Positions 1 to 6,035 of a DNA stretch of 16,464 bases are shown in pieces. The stretch comes from CAZHGD01 sp964531735 (GTDB taxonomy: Bacteria; Armatimonadota; UBA10988): NCBI GenBank assembly GCA_964531735.1, contig CAZHGD010000163.1, positions 1 to 16,464 on the forward strand. The letters run 5' to 3'. The translations under genes and the position numbers were made by a program. Numbering within the stretch: the stretch's first letter is position 1; every line of letters begins with the position of its first letter. The notes beneath the pieces were generated by a model that ran no database searches, had not been told where the DNA came from, and saw only the letters and a program-made list of their open reading frames with translations.

Positions 1-193
1 CATCGCGGGTGAGCCGCGCCCGGCGCGCGGCCGGACTGTTGGCGACCGCCTCGGCCACGGCCTGCTCCAGATTGAGCGCCACGGGCGCCACGGACGGTTG
101 CGCGACGGCCGTGGGCTCAATCGCGGCCACCGGTGGCGGCGGACCGACAGCGAGCGTGAGCGTGCCCCACAGCCAGACGGCCACCACGCTCAT
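1..193 (-). CDS. Partial TolC-like outer-membrane factor (N-terminus only)
   Basis: On the minus strand an ATG at 193-191 opens a frame with no stop to the window edge (64 codons). It begins with a hydrophobic, signal-peptide-like stretch (MSVVAVWLWGTLTLAVG), a Pro/Ala/Val-rich spacer, then LNLEQAVAEAVANSPAARRAR. That last segment matches the way mature TolC/OEP-family efflux proteins usually begin (L-x-L-x-x-A-V-x-x-A-x-x-x-N-P). TolC-type proteins form the outer-membrane channel of tripartite efflux pumps or type I secretion systems. Its ATG overlaps the stop of the upstream phosphorylase-like gene in an ATGA, so the two are probably translationally coupled. Only the first helix region is present, so the family call rests on a short motif; another secreted protein is possible. 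Confidence 0.55.
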   Translation of the reverse strand, partial: MSVVAVWLWGTLTLAVGPPPPVAAIEPTAVAQPSVAPVALNLEQAVAEAVANSPAARRARLTRD

Positions 194-957
194 CGGGTCG
201 CCTCCAGCGCGCGCCGGGCCGCCTCGCTCAACCGGTCGCCGGCCCGGCGCGTCGTGCGGGCCAGCCGCGCCAACTGCAGCCAGCAGGCCGGGCGCGGCAG
301 CAGATAGCCGAACATCGGCAGCAGCCGGACGCCGCCGGCCTGCCGATCGAAATAGCGCACGACAAATGTCGGCAACGGTTCGCTCACCGCGTCACTGATC
401 ACCCGCACGCCCAGCCAGGGCACACCCAGTTCGGCCGCCACCTGCGCCACGGCGCCGGTTTCCATGTCGACGACCGCGGCGCCCGAGCGCACCGCGGCGG
501 CGCGTTTGGCCTCGGGCGTCGGCAGCAGCTCGTCGCTGGTCAGGGCCGTGCCGCGATGGTAGCCGGAATCGTCGAACGAAGCCAGCCAGGCGGCATCGGC
601 GGCGCGGAGCCGCCACGGCGCATCACGCTCCGTGTCCTGACCGTCCACGGTGGGTGGGGTGTGGACCGCCTCGACCAGCACCGCGTCGCCGGGCAGCAGA
701 TGGGGCAGCAGCCCGCCGGCGAAGCCGATGGACAGCAGCCGCTGGCAGCCCAGCTCGGTCACCAGCCGCCGCGCGGCCTGCGCCGCGTGGCGCCAGCCGG
801 GACCGCAGACGAGAGCCGTCACCGGCGGCTCGTCCGGGCGACTGTGCAAGGGCGCGGTGGGCAGTCCGTGCAGCCCGATGGCGCGCGACAGCGGCCGCAG
901 CTCTTCGAGCAGGGCCACGACGAGGCCGGTCCGGGGGCAGTCGGTGGTGGGCGTCAT
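190..957 (-). CDS. Nucleoside phosphorylase superfamily protein (PNP/UDP or HpnG-like)
   Basis: A 255-residue protein starting at ATG 957-955 (MTPTTD). The frame stays open upstream across the divergent oxidoreductase gene, so the start was chosen from where homology-like sequence begins and from the divergent layout; no clear Shine-Dalgarno is seen. Family marks: an early G-L-V-V-A-L-x-E-E-L strand, CGPG (51-54), SIGFAGGL (about 76-83) in the phosphate/base-binding region, and VDMETGAV (163-170) followed by ISDA (187-190), the ribose-binding Met-Glu and late Asp of PNP_UDP_1 enzymes. These enzymes cleave N-glycosidic bonds by phosphorolysis or hydrolysis. The VDMET...ISDAVSEPLP pattern resembles hopanoid-associated phosphorylases (HpnG) as well as MTA/SAH nucleosidases. 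No other hopanoid gene is visible, so the substrate is open. It overlaps the downstream TolC-like start by 4 nt. Confidence 0.8.
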   Translation of the reverse strand: MTPTTDCPRTGLVVALLEELRPLSRAIGLHGLPTAPLHSRPDEPPVTALVCGPGWRHAAQAARRLVTELGCQRLLSIGFAGGLLPHLLPGDAVLVEAVHTPPTVDGQDTERDAPWRLRAADAAWLASFDDSGYHRGTALTSDELLPTPEAKRAAAVRSGAAVVDMETGAVAQVAAELGVPWLGVRVISDAVSEPLPTFVVRYFDRQAGGVRLLPMFGYLLPRPACWLQLARLARTTRRAGDRLSEAARRALEATR

Positions 958-1014
958 GAAGGAATCACGCCGGCGGCAGGCAAAGCCCGGTCGTTTGTGG
1001 AGGCAGTTTGGCTC

Positions 1015-2076
1015 ATGAGCACCAAGCCCATCGGCATCGCGTTCATCGGCACCGGCGGCATCTCGCGCGCCCATGTTCAAGCGTACCAGCAGTTCCCCGA
1101 TCTGGCCAGGATCGTCGGTGTCTGTGACATCGACGCGGCCGCGGCGGAAAGGGCGAAGACCGAGTTCGGCGCGGAGTTCGCCACCACCAGCATGCGCAAG
1201 CTCCTGGCTCATCCCGGCATCGACGCGGTCAGCGTCACCACGCCCACCAACATGCACGCCCCGGCGGCCATCGCCGCCTTGCGCGCCGGTAAGCATGTGC
1301 TCTGCGAGAAGCCCATGGCGGCGACGGGCGCCCAGGCCAAGGCGATGAACAAGGCCGCGGCGGAGTCCGGCAAGATCCTGATGATCGCCATGAAATGGCG
1401 CTTCCGGCCCGAGACGCTGGCCGCGCGCGCCGCCGTCGAGCAGGGCCTGCTGGGCGACCTGTACTACGCCCAGGCCATCGGCTGGCAGCAGCGCGGCGTG
1501 CCCGGCCGGGTGTCGTTCATCCGCAAGGACCTGGCCGGTGGCGGCGGCATGATGGACAACGGCATCTACAACCTGGACACCGCGCTGTACATCCTGGGCC
1601 ACCCGAAGCCGCTGGCCGTCAGCGCGCAGGTCGGCGCGTGGTTCGGCCCCCGCGGCTCCAGCAAGTGGCGCACCGAGGACTTCACCGTGGAGGACTTCGG
1701 CGCGGTCTTCTGCAAGCTCGAAGGCGGCATCACACTGCTGTTCGCGCACGCCTGGGCCATCAACTGGGACCAGTGGAGCGCCATCCAGATCGCCGGCAGC
1801 GGCGGCGGCATCGAGATGGATCTGCTGTGGGGCAGCCGGCCACTGAAGATCACCCACGGCACGTATGACGAGCTGAAGGACGTCACGCCCGACCCGCTGC
1901 CCGCCGGCAACAAGGAGCGCGGCGACTTCGGCCACGAGATCTACGAGTTCCTGACGGCGATTCGCGACGGCCGGCCGTCGCCGATCCCGGGTGACCCGTT
2001 CCACCACAGCAACCTCATCTTCGACGCCGCGGTCAAGTCGGCCGCGACCGGACGCGAAGTGCGCATTAGGTGGTGA
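1015..2076 (+). CDS. Gfo/Idh/MocA family NAD(P)-dependent oxidoreductase
   Basis: A 353-residue protein, normal length for the family. The frame is open further upstream, but ATG 1015 has a GGAGG at 999-1003 (11-nt spacing) and directly precedes the Rossmann strand IGIAFIGTGGIS, with the G-x-G-x-x nucleotide motif at residues 12-16. CEKPMA (97-102) is the family's E-K-P motif, whose Lys is usually catalytic. The C-terminal alpha/beta dimerisation/substrate domain includes the G-GGGMMDNGIYNLDTALYILG-type segment. Members oxidise or reduce sugars, inositols and related polyols, or act on glycosides through a transient 3-keto step. The neighbours do not indicate a substrate. It is divergent from the phosphorylase-like gene across only 57 bp and is followed by a strong hairpin, so it is probably transcribed alone. 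Confidence 0.9.
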   Translation: MSTKPIGIAFIGTGGISRAHVQAYQQFPDLARIVGVCDIDAAAAERAKTEFGAEFATTSMRKLLAHPGIDAVSVTTPTNMHAPAAIAALRAGKHVLCEKPMAATGAQAKAMNKAAAESGKILMIAMKWRFRPETLAARAAVEQGLLGDLYYAQAIGWQQRGVPGRVSFIRKDLAGGGGMMDNGIYNLDTALYILGHPKPLAVSAQVGAWFGPRGSSKWRTEDFTVEDFGAVFCKLEGGITLLFAHAWAINWDQWSAIQIAGSGGGIEMDLLWGSRPLKITHGTYDELKDVTPDPLPAGNKERGDFGHEIYEFLTAIRDGRPSPIPGDPFHHSNLIFDAAVKSAATGREVRIRW

Positions 2077-2112
2077 CCCGCCGGTTGACCTCGCGGGTGT
2101 AATCCTGGCCAG

Positions 2113-2147
2113 ACAGCGCTGGACTCCCTGGTGGGGTCCAGCGCTGT
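2113..2147 (+). terminator. Long inverted repeat, terminator-like, after the oxidoreductase gene
   Basis: The arms ACAGCGCTGGACTCC (2113-2127) and GGGGTCCAGCGCTGT (2133-2147) pair over 15 bp with one G-U wobble around a 5-nt loop (CTGGT). It starts 37 nt after the oxidoreductase stop and lies upstream of the znuA promoter. No U-run follows (GGCTTGGG), so it is not a textbook intrinsic terminator. It could block 3' exonuclease or act as a terminator in a GC-rich genome. The pairing is seen directly; the role is inferred. Confidence 0.55.
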
Positions 2148-2186
2148 GGCTTGGGTGACCGCGCCACCGCATGCGCCCGGGCCGCG

Positions 2187-2195
2187 TGGTATAAT
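2187..2195 (+). promoter_or_regulatory. Extended -10 promoter (TGG-TATAAT) for the znu operon, probably leaderless
   Basis: TGG followed by a consensus TATAAT at 2190-2195 gives an extended -10 element (TG-N-TATAAT). The hexamer ends only 6 nt before ATG 2202, so transcription would start at or next to the A of the start codon. No Shine-Dalgarno sits in between, which agrees with leaderless translation. There is no convincing -35 hexamer at the usual distance, as is common for extended -10 promoters. An AT-rich hexamer this good is conspicuous in such GC-rich surroundings. Confidence 0.65.
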
Positions 2196-2201
2196 GACAC
2201 C

Positions 2202-3185
2202 ATGATGCGAATGGGATCGCGATTGCATTATGTGGGACTGCTGGCGGTGCTGGGTCTGGCCGGCTGCCGGCCCGCCGCGCCACCGCCGGCCGCGGCCGGC
2301 GCCAGCAGTGCCGAGCCGGTGACGGTGGCCGTTGCGGCCACGATCTTCCCGCTCGCCGACATCGCCCGCAGCCTCGGCGGCGCGGCCTTCCGGGTCACCA
2401 CCCTCTTGCCGTCGGGCTCCAATCCGCACACCTTCGAGCTGACACCGCAGCAGGCGCGTCAGGTGGCCGAGGCCAAGGTCATCCTGCGCGTGGGCCCCGG
2501 CGTTGACGACTGGCTCGACAAGATTCTGGGCACCACCGGCGGCCGCGTGTTGGCGGCGGTCGACTGCACCAAGACCATCCAGGGCGAGGTCCACCACCAC
2601 GAGGAAGGCGGCCACGAGGAGGCGCACGGCCACGACCACCAGGGCGATACCGGGGCCGGCGCCACGGCGCCCGACCCGCATGTGTGGCTCGATCCGGTGC
2701 GCATGCGCGACGACCTGGCGCCGGCCGTCGCCGCGGCGCTGACTGTCGCGTTGCCGGCGGAGAAGCCGGGTATCGACGACCGCCTGCGCCAGCTCCAGAA
2801 GCAACTGAGCGAACTGGACGACGACCTCCGGGCCACGCTGAGCGGCCTGGCGTCCAAACGCTACATCGCCGGCCATCGCGCCTGGGCCTACTTCAACGAG
2901 CGGTATGGGCTGGAGATGGTGGCCGTGGTCGAACCGATGCCTGGCACCGACCCCTCGGCTCGATGGCTCAAGGAAGTGGTCCAGGTGGCCAAGGACAAGC
3001 AGGCCCGGGCGGTGTTCGCCGAAGTACAGCTCAACCCCGAACTGAGCCGGACGGTGGCGCGCGAGGCCGGGCTGAAGTTCGGTGAGTTGGATGACCAGGG
3101 CGGCGACAACGTCGCCGGGCGCAACAACTACGCGGCGCTGCTGCGCTACAACGCCGCGCAGTTCGCCGCCGGATTGAAGCCATGA
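2202..3185 (+). CDS. znuA: Zinc ABC transporter substrate-binding lipoprotein (ZnuA-like)
   Basis: A 327-residue protein using ATG 2202, the first ATG after the extended -10. A lipoprotein signal ends in lipobox LAGC with Cys22 as the lipidation site. The mature part is a cluster A-I (ZnuA/TroA) metal-binding protein: NPHTFEL carries His76, DPHVWLDP carries His160, AGHRAW carries His225, and the acidic D-D-Q-G-G-D region near 297-302 may supply the fourth ligand. Between the first two ligands lies a His/Glu/Asp-rich loop (HHHEEGGHEEAHGHDH, 131-146), typical of zinc rather than manganese binding proteins. It collects metal in the periplasm and delivers it to the permease. Its stop overlaps the ATPase start (ATGA, 3182-3185). 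Zinc is the likely substrate; manganese is less likely given the His loop. Confidence 0.93.
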   Translation: MMRMGSRLHYVGLLAVLGLAGCRPAAPPPAAAGASSAEPVTVAVAATIFPLADIARSLGGAAFRVTTLLPSGSNPHTFELTPQQARQVAEAKVILRVGPGVDDWLDKILGTTGGRVLAAVDCTKTIQGEVHHHEEGGHEEAHGHDHQGDTGAGATAPDPHVWLDPVRMRDDLAPAVAAALTVALPAEKPGIDDRLRQLQKQLSELDDDLRATLSGLASKRYIAGHRAWAYFNERYGLEMVAVVEPMPGTDPSARWLKEVVQVAKDKQARAVFAEVQLNPELSRTVAREAGLKFGELDDQGGDNVAGRNNYAALLRYNAAQFAAGLKP

Positions 3186-3919
3186 GCGAGCAGCTTCAGG
3201 CCATCGAGTGCCGCGGTGTACGGTTCGCCTACCAGGCGACACCGGTCTTGCGCGATGTCACCTTCGCCGTGCCACCGGGCCAGTTCGTCGGCTTGGTGGG
3301 CCCGAACGGCTGCGGCAAGTCGACCATGATGCGGATTCTGCTCGGCTTGCTGGAGCCGACCGAGGGCGCAGTACACATCCATGGCCGCCCGCCCGTGGCC
3401 GCGGTGCGCGAAGGCGACATCGGCTATGTGCCCCAGCGCGACACCTTCCAGCGCACGTTTCCGTTGTCGGTGTTCGACGTGGTGTTGATGGGCCGCGCCG
3501 GACGCATCGGCCTGGCCCGCCGGGCCTGCCGGCACGACCGTGAGGCCGCGCTTGCGGCACTCGATCAGCTCGGCATCGCCGACTTCCGCGAGCGGCGGTT
3601 CGGTGCGCTGAGCGGTGGCCAGCAGCGCCTGGTGCTGCTGGCGCGCGCCTTGGCGCAGGCGCCGAAAGTGCTGCTGATGGACGAGGCCGACACCGGTCTG
3701 GACGAACTGCGGCGCGAGCGGATCTACCGTGAGCTGAACCGCATTCGCAAAGAGCAGAACCTGAGCATTCTGGCCATCTCGCACCAACTCGACCTGCTGG
3801 CCACCGTCGTCGACACGGCGTACGCCTTGCAGGACGGCAGCTCCGTGGAATGGTGCCACACCTGCATGCACCACGCCGCCGGGCAGCGTGTGCCGCGACA
3901 CCTGGGGCCGGTGGGATGA
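3182..3919 (+). CDS. znuC: Zinc ABC transporter ATP-binding protein (ZnuC-like)
   Basis: A 245-residue ABC ATPase that powers the importer from the cytoplasm. Motifs in order: Walker A GPNGCGKST (40-48), Q-loop Gln85, signature LSGGQ (143-147), Walker B VLLMDEAD (163-170) with catalytic Glu168, and switch His201 in ISHQLD. The catalytic set is complete and the length is usual. Its ATG overlaps the znuA stop by 4 nt and its TGA overlaps the permease ATG by 4 nt, so the three genes are coupled. The C-terminal tail is unusual: WCHTCMHH (224-231) puts two Cys and three His within seven residues, a possible metal-binding or metal-sensing site. The tail function is inference. Confidence 0.93.
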   Translation: MSEQLQAIECRGVRFAYQATPVLRDVTFAVPPGQFVGLVGPNGCGKSTMMRILLGLLEPTEGAVHIHGRPPVAAVREGDIGYVPQRDTFQRTFPLSVFDVVLMGRAGRIGLARRACRHDREAALAALDQLGIADFRERRFGALSGGQQRLVLLARALAQAPKVLLMDEADTGLDELRRERIYRELNRIRKEQNLSILAISHQLDLLATVVDTAYALQDGSSVEWCHTCMHHAAGQRVPRHLGPVG

Positions 3920-4761
3920 GCTTGCTGGCAGATCTGGTCCAAAGCGAGTGGGCGCGCAGCGCGCTGTTCGCCGGCCTGGCCGTCGCCCTACTGGGCTCGG
4001 TGATCGGCTTCTTCGTGGTGCTGCGGCGCATGGCGTTCGTGGCGGTCGGCGTGTCGCACGCGGCCTTGGGCGGCGTCGCGCTGGGCGTGTTGTTCGGCCA
4101 TTCGCCACTGCTCTGGGCCATCGGCGCGAGCATCGTGGTGGCCCTGGGCATGGCGGCACTGGGCCAGCGCGGCATGGCCGAAGACACCGCCATGGGCATC
4201 TTCTTCCCCGCGGCGATGGCCTTCGGCGTGGTGGTGATCAGCTACTCGCGCAACTGGCAGCGCGATCTGATCAGCTACATGTTCGGCAACATCCTGGCGG
4301 TCGACCGGCAGGAGTTGTGGATCCTGGGCATCACCACCGCGATCATCTGTGGCCTGGTGGCCGCTTTCTTCAAGGAACTGCTGTTCATCAGCTTCGATGA
4401 AGAGAGCGCCCACGCCTCGGGCGTACCGGTGGCGGCGATGCGCACGCTGCTGCTGGTGCTCACCTCGGTGACGGTGGTCGTCGCCATGAAGGTGGTCGGC
4501 ACGGTGCTGGTCTCGGCCATGCTGGTCATCCCGACCGCGGCGGCCGGCCAGCTCACCAACCACTGGCAGCGCATGTTGCTCGGCTCCATCGTGGTCGCGG
4601 TGGTCTCCATCGTGGCGGGGCTGATGCTCAGCTTCTCGTCGACCAACGTCGCCACCGGGCCGGCGGCAGTGCTCGTCGCCACGGCGCTGTTCGGCCTGAC
4701 CTCGCTGATCGCCCGGTTGGTGCGCGCCAGCCAGCAGGTCACCCCGGCACCGGTCGGTTGA
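3916..4761 (+). CDS. znuB: Zinc ABC transporter permease (ABC-3 family, ZnuB-like)
   Basis: A 281-residue polytopic membrane protein and the channel subunit of the importer. ATG 3916 overlaps the znuC stop, and GGTGGG lies just upstream. Hydrophobic segments alternate with short loops, giving about eight helices. ABC-3 family signatures are clear: GVSHAALGGVALG after the second helix, YMFGNILAV in the middle, SFDEESAHASGV (coupling region facing the ATPase), and SAMLVIPTAAA near the last helices. The start was set here because the open frame upstream only reads through znuC in another phase. The stop codon TGA is part of a promoter-like TTGACG for the following gene. Confidence 0.93.
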   Translation: MSLLADLVQSEWARSALFAGLAVALLGSVIGFFVVLRRMAFVAVGVSHAALGGVALGVLFGHSPLLWAIGASIVVALGMAALGQRGMAEDTAMGIFFPAAMAFGVVVISYSRNWQRDLISYMFGNILAVDRQELWILGITTAIICGLVAAFFKELLFISFDEESAHASGVPVAAMRTLLLVLTSVTVVVAMKVVGTVLVSAMLVIPTAAAGQLTNHWQRMLLGSIVVAVVSIVAGLMLSFSSTNVATGPAAVLVATALFGLTSLIARLVRASQQVTPAPVG

Positions 4762-4787
4762 CGCCAGCTCGGCGGCCCGGATAGAAT
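4758..4787 (+). promoter_or_regulatory. Sigma-70-like promoter for the Uma2 pair, overlapping the znuB stop codon
   Basis: TTGACG at 4758-4763 (5 of 6 matches to TTGACA) and TAGAAT at 4782-4787 (5 of 6 matches to TATAAT) are separated by 18 bp. The -35 contains the znuB TGA stop. Transcription would start near 4794, just ahead of GGAG and ATG 4805. This suggests the Uma2 pair can be expressed independently of the zinc importer. Confidence 0.5.
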
Positions 4788-4794
4788 CGCTGGT

Positions 4795-4924
4795 GGAGCC
4801 GCCGATGAGCCTGCCTGAACCCGTCCGCCGGTACAGCGCCGCCGAGTACCTGGCCCTGGAGCGTGCCGCCGCGACCAGGAGCGAGTTGGTCAACGGCGAG
4901 ATCGTGGCCATGTCCGGCGCCAGC
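4795..4924 (+). repeat. Direct repeat, copy 1, 5' block of Uma2 duplication (partner 5399-5528)
   Basis: This 130-bp block, from the Shine-Dalgarno GGAG through codon 40 of the first Uma2 gene, recurs at 5399-5528 with only three mismatches (4878, 4915, 4918). The offset of 604 bp is not a multiple of three, so the second gene lies in another frame and overlaps the end of the first. Confidence 0.95.
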
Positions 4925-5422
4925 CTCAACCACAACGGCATCTCCCTCAATGTGGCCGTTTCGCTGCGCCAGCAACTGGCCGGTCGCCCGTGCCGGGCCT
5001 TCATGGCCGACCTGCGGGTGAGCACGGTGAGCACCAGTGCCTACTTCTATCCCGATGTGGTCGTGGTCTGCGGCGAGCCGGCCCTGGCCGACCACCATCA
5101 GGACACGCTGCTCAATCCGAAGCTGGTCGTGGAAGTGCTGTCGCCCTCGACGGAGGCCTTTGACCGCGGCGCCAAGTTCGCTCACTATCGGCAGTCGGAC
5201 ACCTTGCAGGACTATGTGCTGGTCGCACAGGACCGCGCGCTGGTCGAGGTCTTCTCGCGCCATGGCGCCGACTGGATCCTGCGCGAGGCGCGCGGGCTGG
5301 AGGGCGTGGTCGACCTGCCGTCGATCGGCTGCCGCCTGCAACTGGGCGAGGTCTACGACCAAGTGCAACTCGCCGCGACGCCCGAGCCAGACCACGCGGG
5401 AGCCGCCGATGAGCCTGCCTGA
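4805..5422 (+). CDS. Uma2 family (DUF820) PD-(D/E)XK nuclease-like protein, copy 1
   Basis: A 205-residue protein, usual size for Uma2. ATG 4805 is preferred because the second copy has the identical GGAGCCGCCG-ATG context; an in-frame GTG at 4793 would add four residues and cannot be excluded. Family marks: SAAEYLALE, SELVNGEIVAMSGAS, YPDVVVVCG (Asp84), LVVEVLSPST (Glu110) and a Lys at 124 in RGAKFAHY, together the predicted PD-(D/E)XK-type catalytic set. Uma2 proteins form large paralogous families in cyanobacteria, planctomycetes, chloroflexi and armatimonads. Their biological role is poorly known and nuclease activity is predicted from the fold. The last 14 nt overlap copy 2, and the C-terminal tail past about residue 190 differs from the copy. 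Confidence 0.9.
   Translation: MSLPEPVRRYSAAEYLALERAAATRSELVNGEIVAMSGASLNHNGISLNVAVSLRQQLAGRPCRAFMADLRVSTVSTSAYFYPDVVVVCGEPALADHHQDTLLNPKLVVEVLSPSTEAFDRGAKFAHYRQSDTLQDYVLVAQDRALVEVFSRHGADWILREARGLEGVVDLPSIGCRLQLGEVYDQVQLAATPEPDHAGAADEPA
5104..5332 (+). repeat. Direct repeat, copy 1, 3' block of Uma2 duplication (partner 5711-5939)
   Basis: A 229-bp block covering the catalytic Glu-Lys half of the protein, repeated at 5711-5939 at offset 607 with few, mostly silent differences. The 3-nt change in offset relative to the 5' block means one codon was gained or lost in the divergent centre between the blocks. Confidence 0.92.
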
Positions 5423-5528
5423 ACCCGTCCGCCGGTACAGCGCCGCCGAGTACCTGGCCCTGGAGCGTGCCGCCGCGACCAAGAGCGAGTTGGTCAACGG
5501 CGAGATCGTGGCCATGTCGGGGGCCAGC
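5399..5528 (+). repeat. Direct repeat, copy 2, 5' block of Uma2 duplication (partner 4795-4924)
   Basis: Second copy of the 130-bp block, containing the ribosome-binding site and first 40 codons of the second Uma2 gene. It lies partly inside the 3' end of copy 1, so the duplication junction created the gene overlap. Confidence 0.95.
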
Positions 5529-6014
5529 CGGCAGCACAACTACATCAGCCAGAATATCTACATGTCGCTGCGCCGGCAGTTGGCTGGCCGGCCGTGCCAG
5601 GTCTACGGCCTTGACCTCCGCGTGCGCATCAGCGAGACAGGCGCCTACGTGTACCCTGACGTGGTAGTCGCCTGCGGTGAGGAGGCCCAGTTCGAGGACG
5701 ATCACGTCGACACGCTGCTCAACCCGAAGCTGGTCGTGGAAGTGCTGTCGCCCTCGACGGAGGCGTTCGACCGCGGCGCCAAGTTCGCTCACTATCGGCA
5801 GTCGCAGACCGTGCAGGACTACGTGCTGGTGGCACAGGACCGCGCGCTGGTGGAAGTCTTCTCGCGCCATGGCGCCGACTGGATCCTGCGCGAGGCGCGC
5901 GGGCTGGAGGGCGTGGCCGACCTGCCGTCCATCGGCTGCTCGCTGCCGCTGAGCCAGGTGTACGAACAGGTCGACCTGACGGCCGAGCAGACCTCGGCGG
6001 ACGCGGCCGGCTGA
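5409..6014 (+). CDS. Uma2 family (DUF820) PD-(D/E)XK nuclease-like protein, copy 2
   Basis: A 201-residue paralogue of the preceding gene, starting at ATG 5409 with the same GGAGCCGCCG leader. Residues 1-40 and from about 101 on are nearly identical to copy 1, including VYPDVVVACG, LVVEVLSPST and RGAKFAHY. The central segment, about 41-100, is only about half identical and carries one extra residue (EEAQFEDDHV against EPALADHHQ). This looks like a tandem duplication in which the ends were kept alike and the centre diverged. The gene overlaps copy 1 by 14 nt and converges on the M42 peptidase gene with 21 bp between the stops. No transcription terminator is obvious there. Confidence 0.9.
   Translation: MSLPEPVRRYSAAEYLALERAAATKSELVNGEIVAMSGASRQHNYISQNIYMSLRRQLAGRPCQVYGLDLRVRISETGAYVYPDVVVACGEEAQFEDDHVDTLLNPKLVVEVLSPSTEAFDRGAKFAHYRQSQTVQDYVLVAQDRALVEVFSRHGADWILREARGLEGVADLPSIGCSLPLSQVYEQVDLTAEQTSADAAG
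5711..5939 (+). repeat. Direct repeat, copy 2, 3' block of Uma2 duplication (partner 5104-5332)
   Basis: Second copy of the 229-bp block encoding the conserved C-terminal half of the Uma2 domain. After it the two proteins have unrelated tails. Confidence 0.92.
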
Positions 6015-6035
6015 CCACGGCCCACCGCCTGGGGG

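Noticed and set aside
2190..2235. Zur box at the znuA promoter
   Set aside because: No AT-rich inverted repeat resembling known Zur or Fur sites was found around the -10; the only nearby palindrome is a short GCCCGGGC.
958..2283. Upstream extension of the phosphorylase frame to 2283 on the minus strand
   Set aside because: The extension is antisense to the Gfo/Idh/MocA gene and has no domain pattern. Homology-like sequence starts at the ATG at 957.
6015..6035. Bidirectional terminator between the convergent Uma2 and M42 genes
   Set aside because: Only a 4-bp GCCC/GGGC pairing can be drawn in the 21-bp gap, too weak to call.
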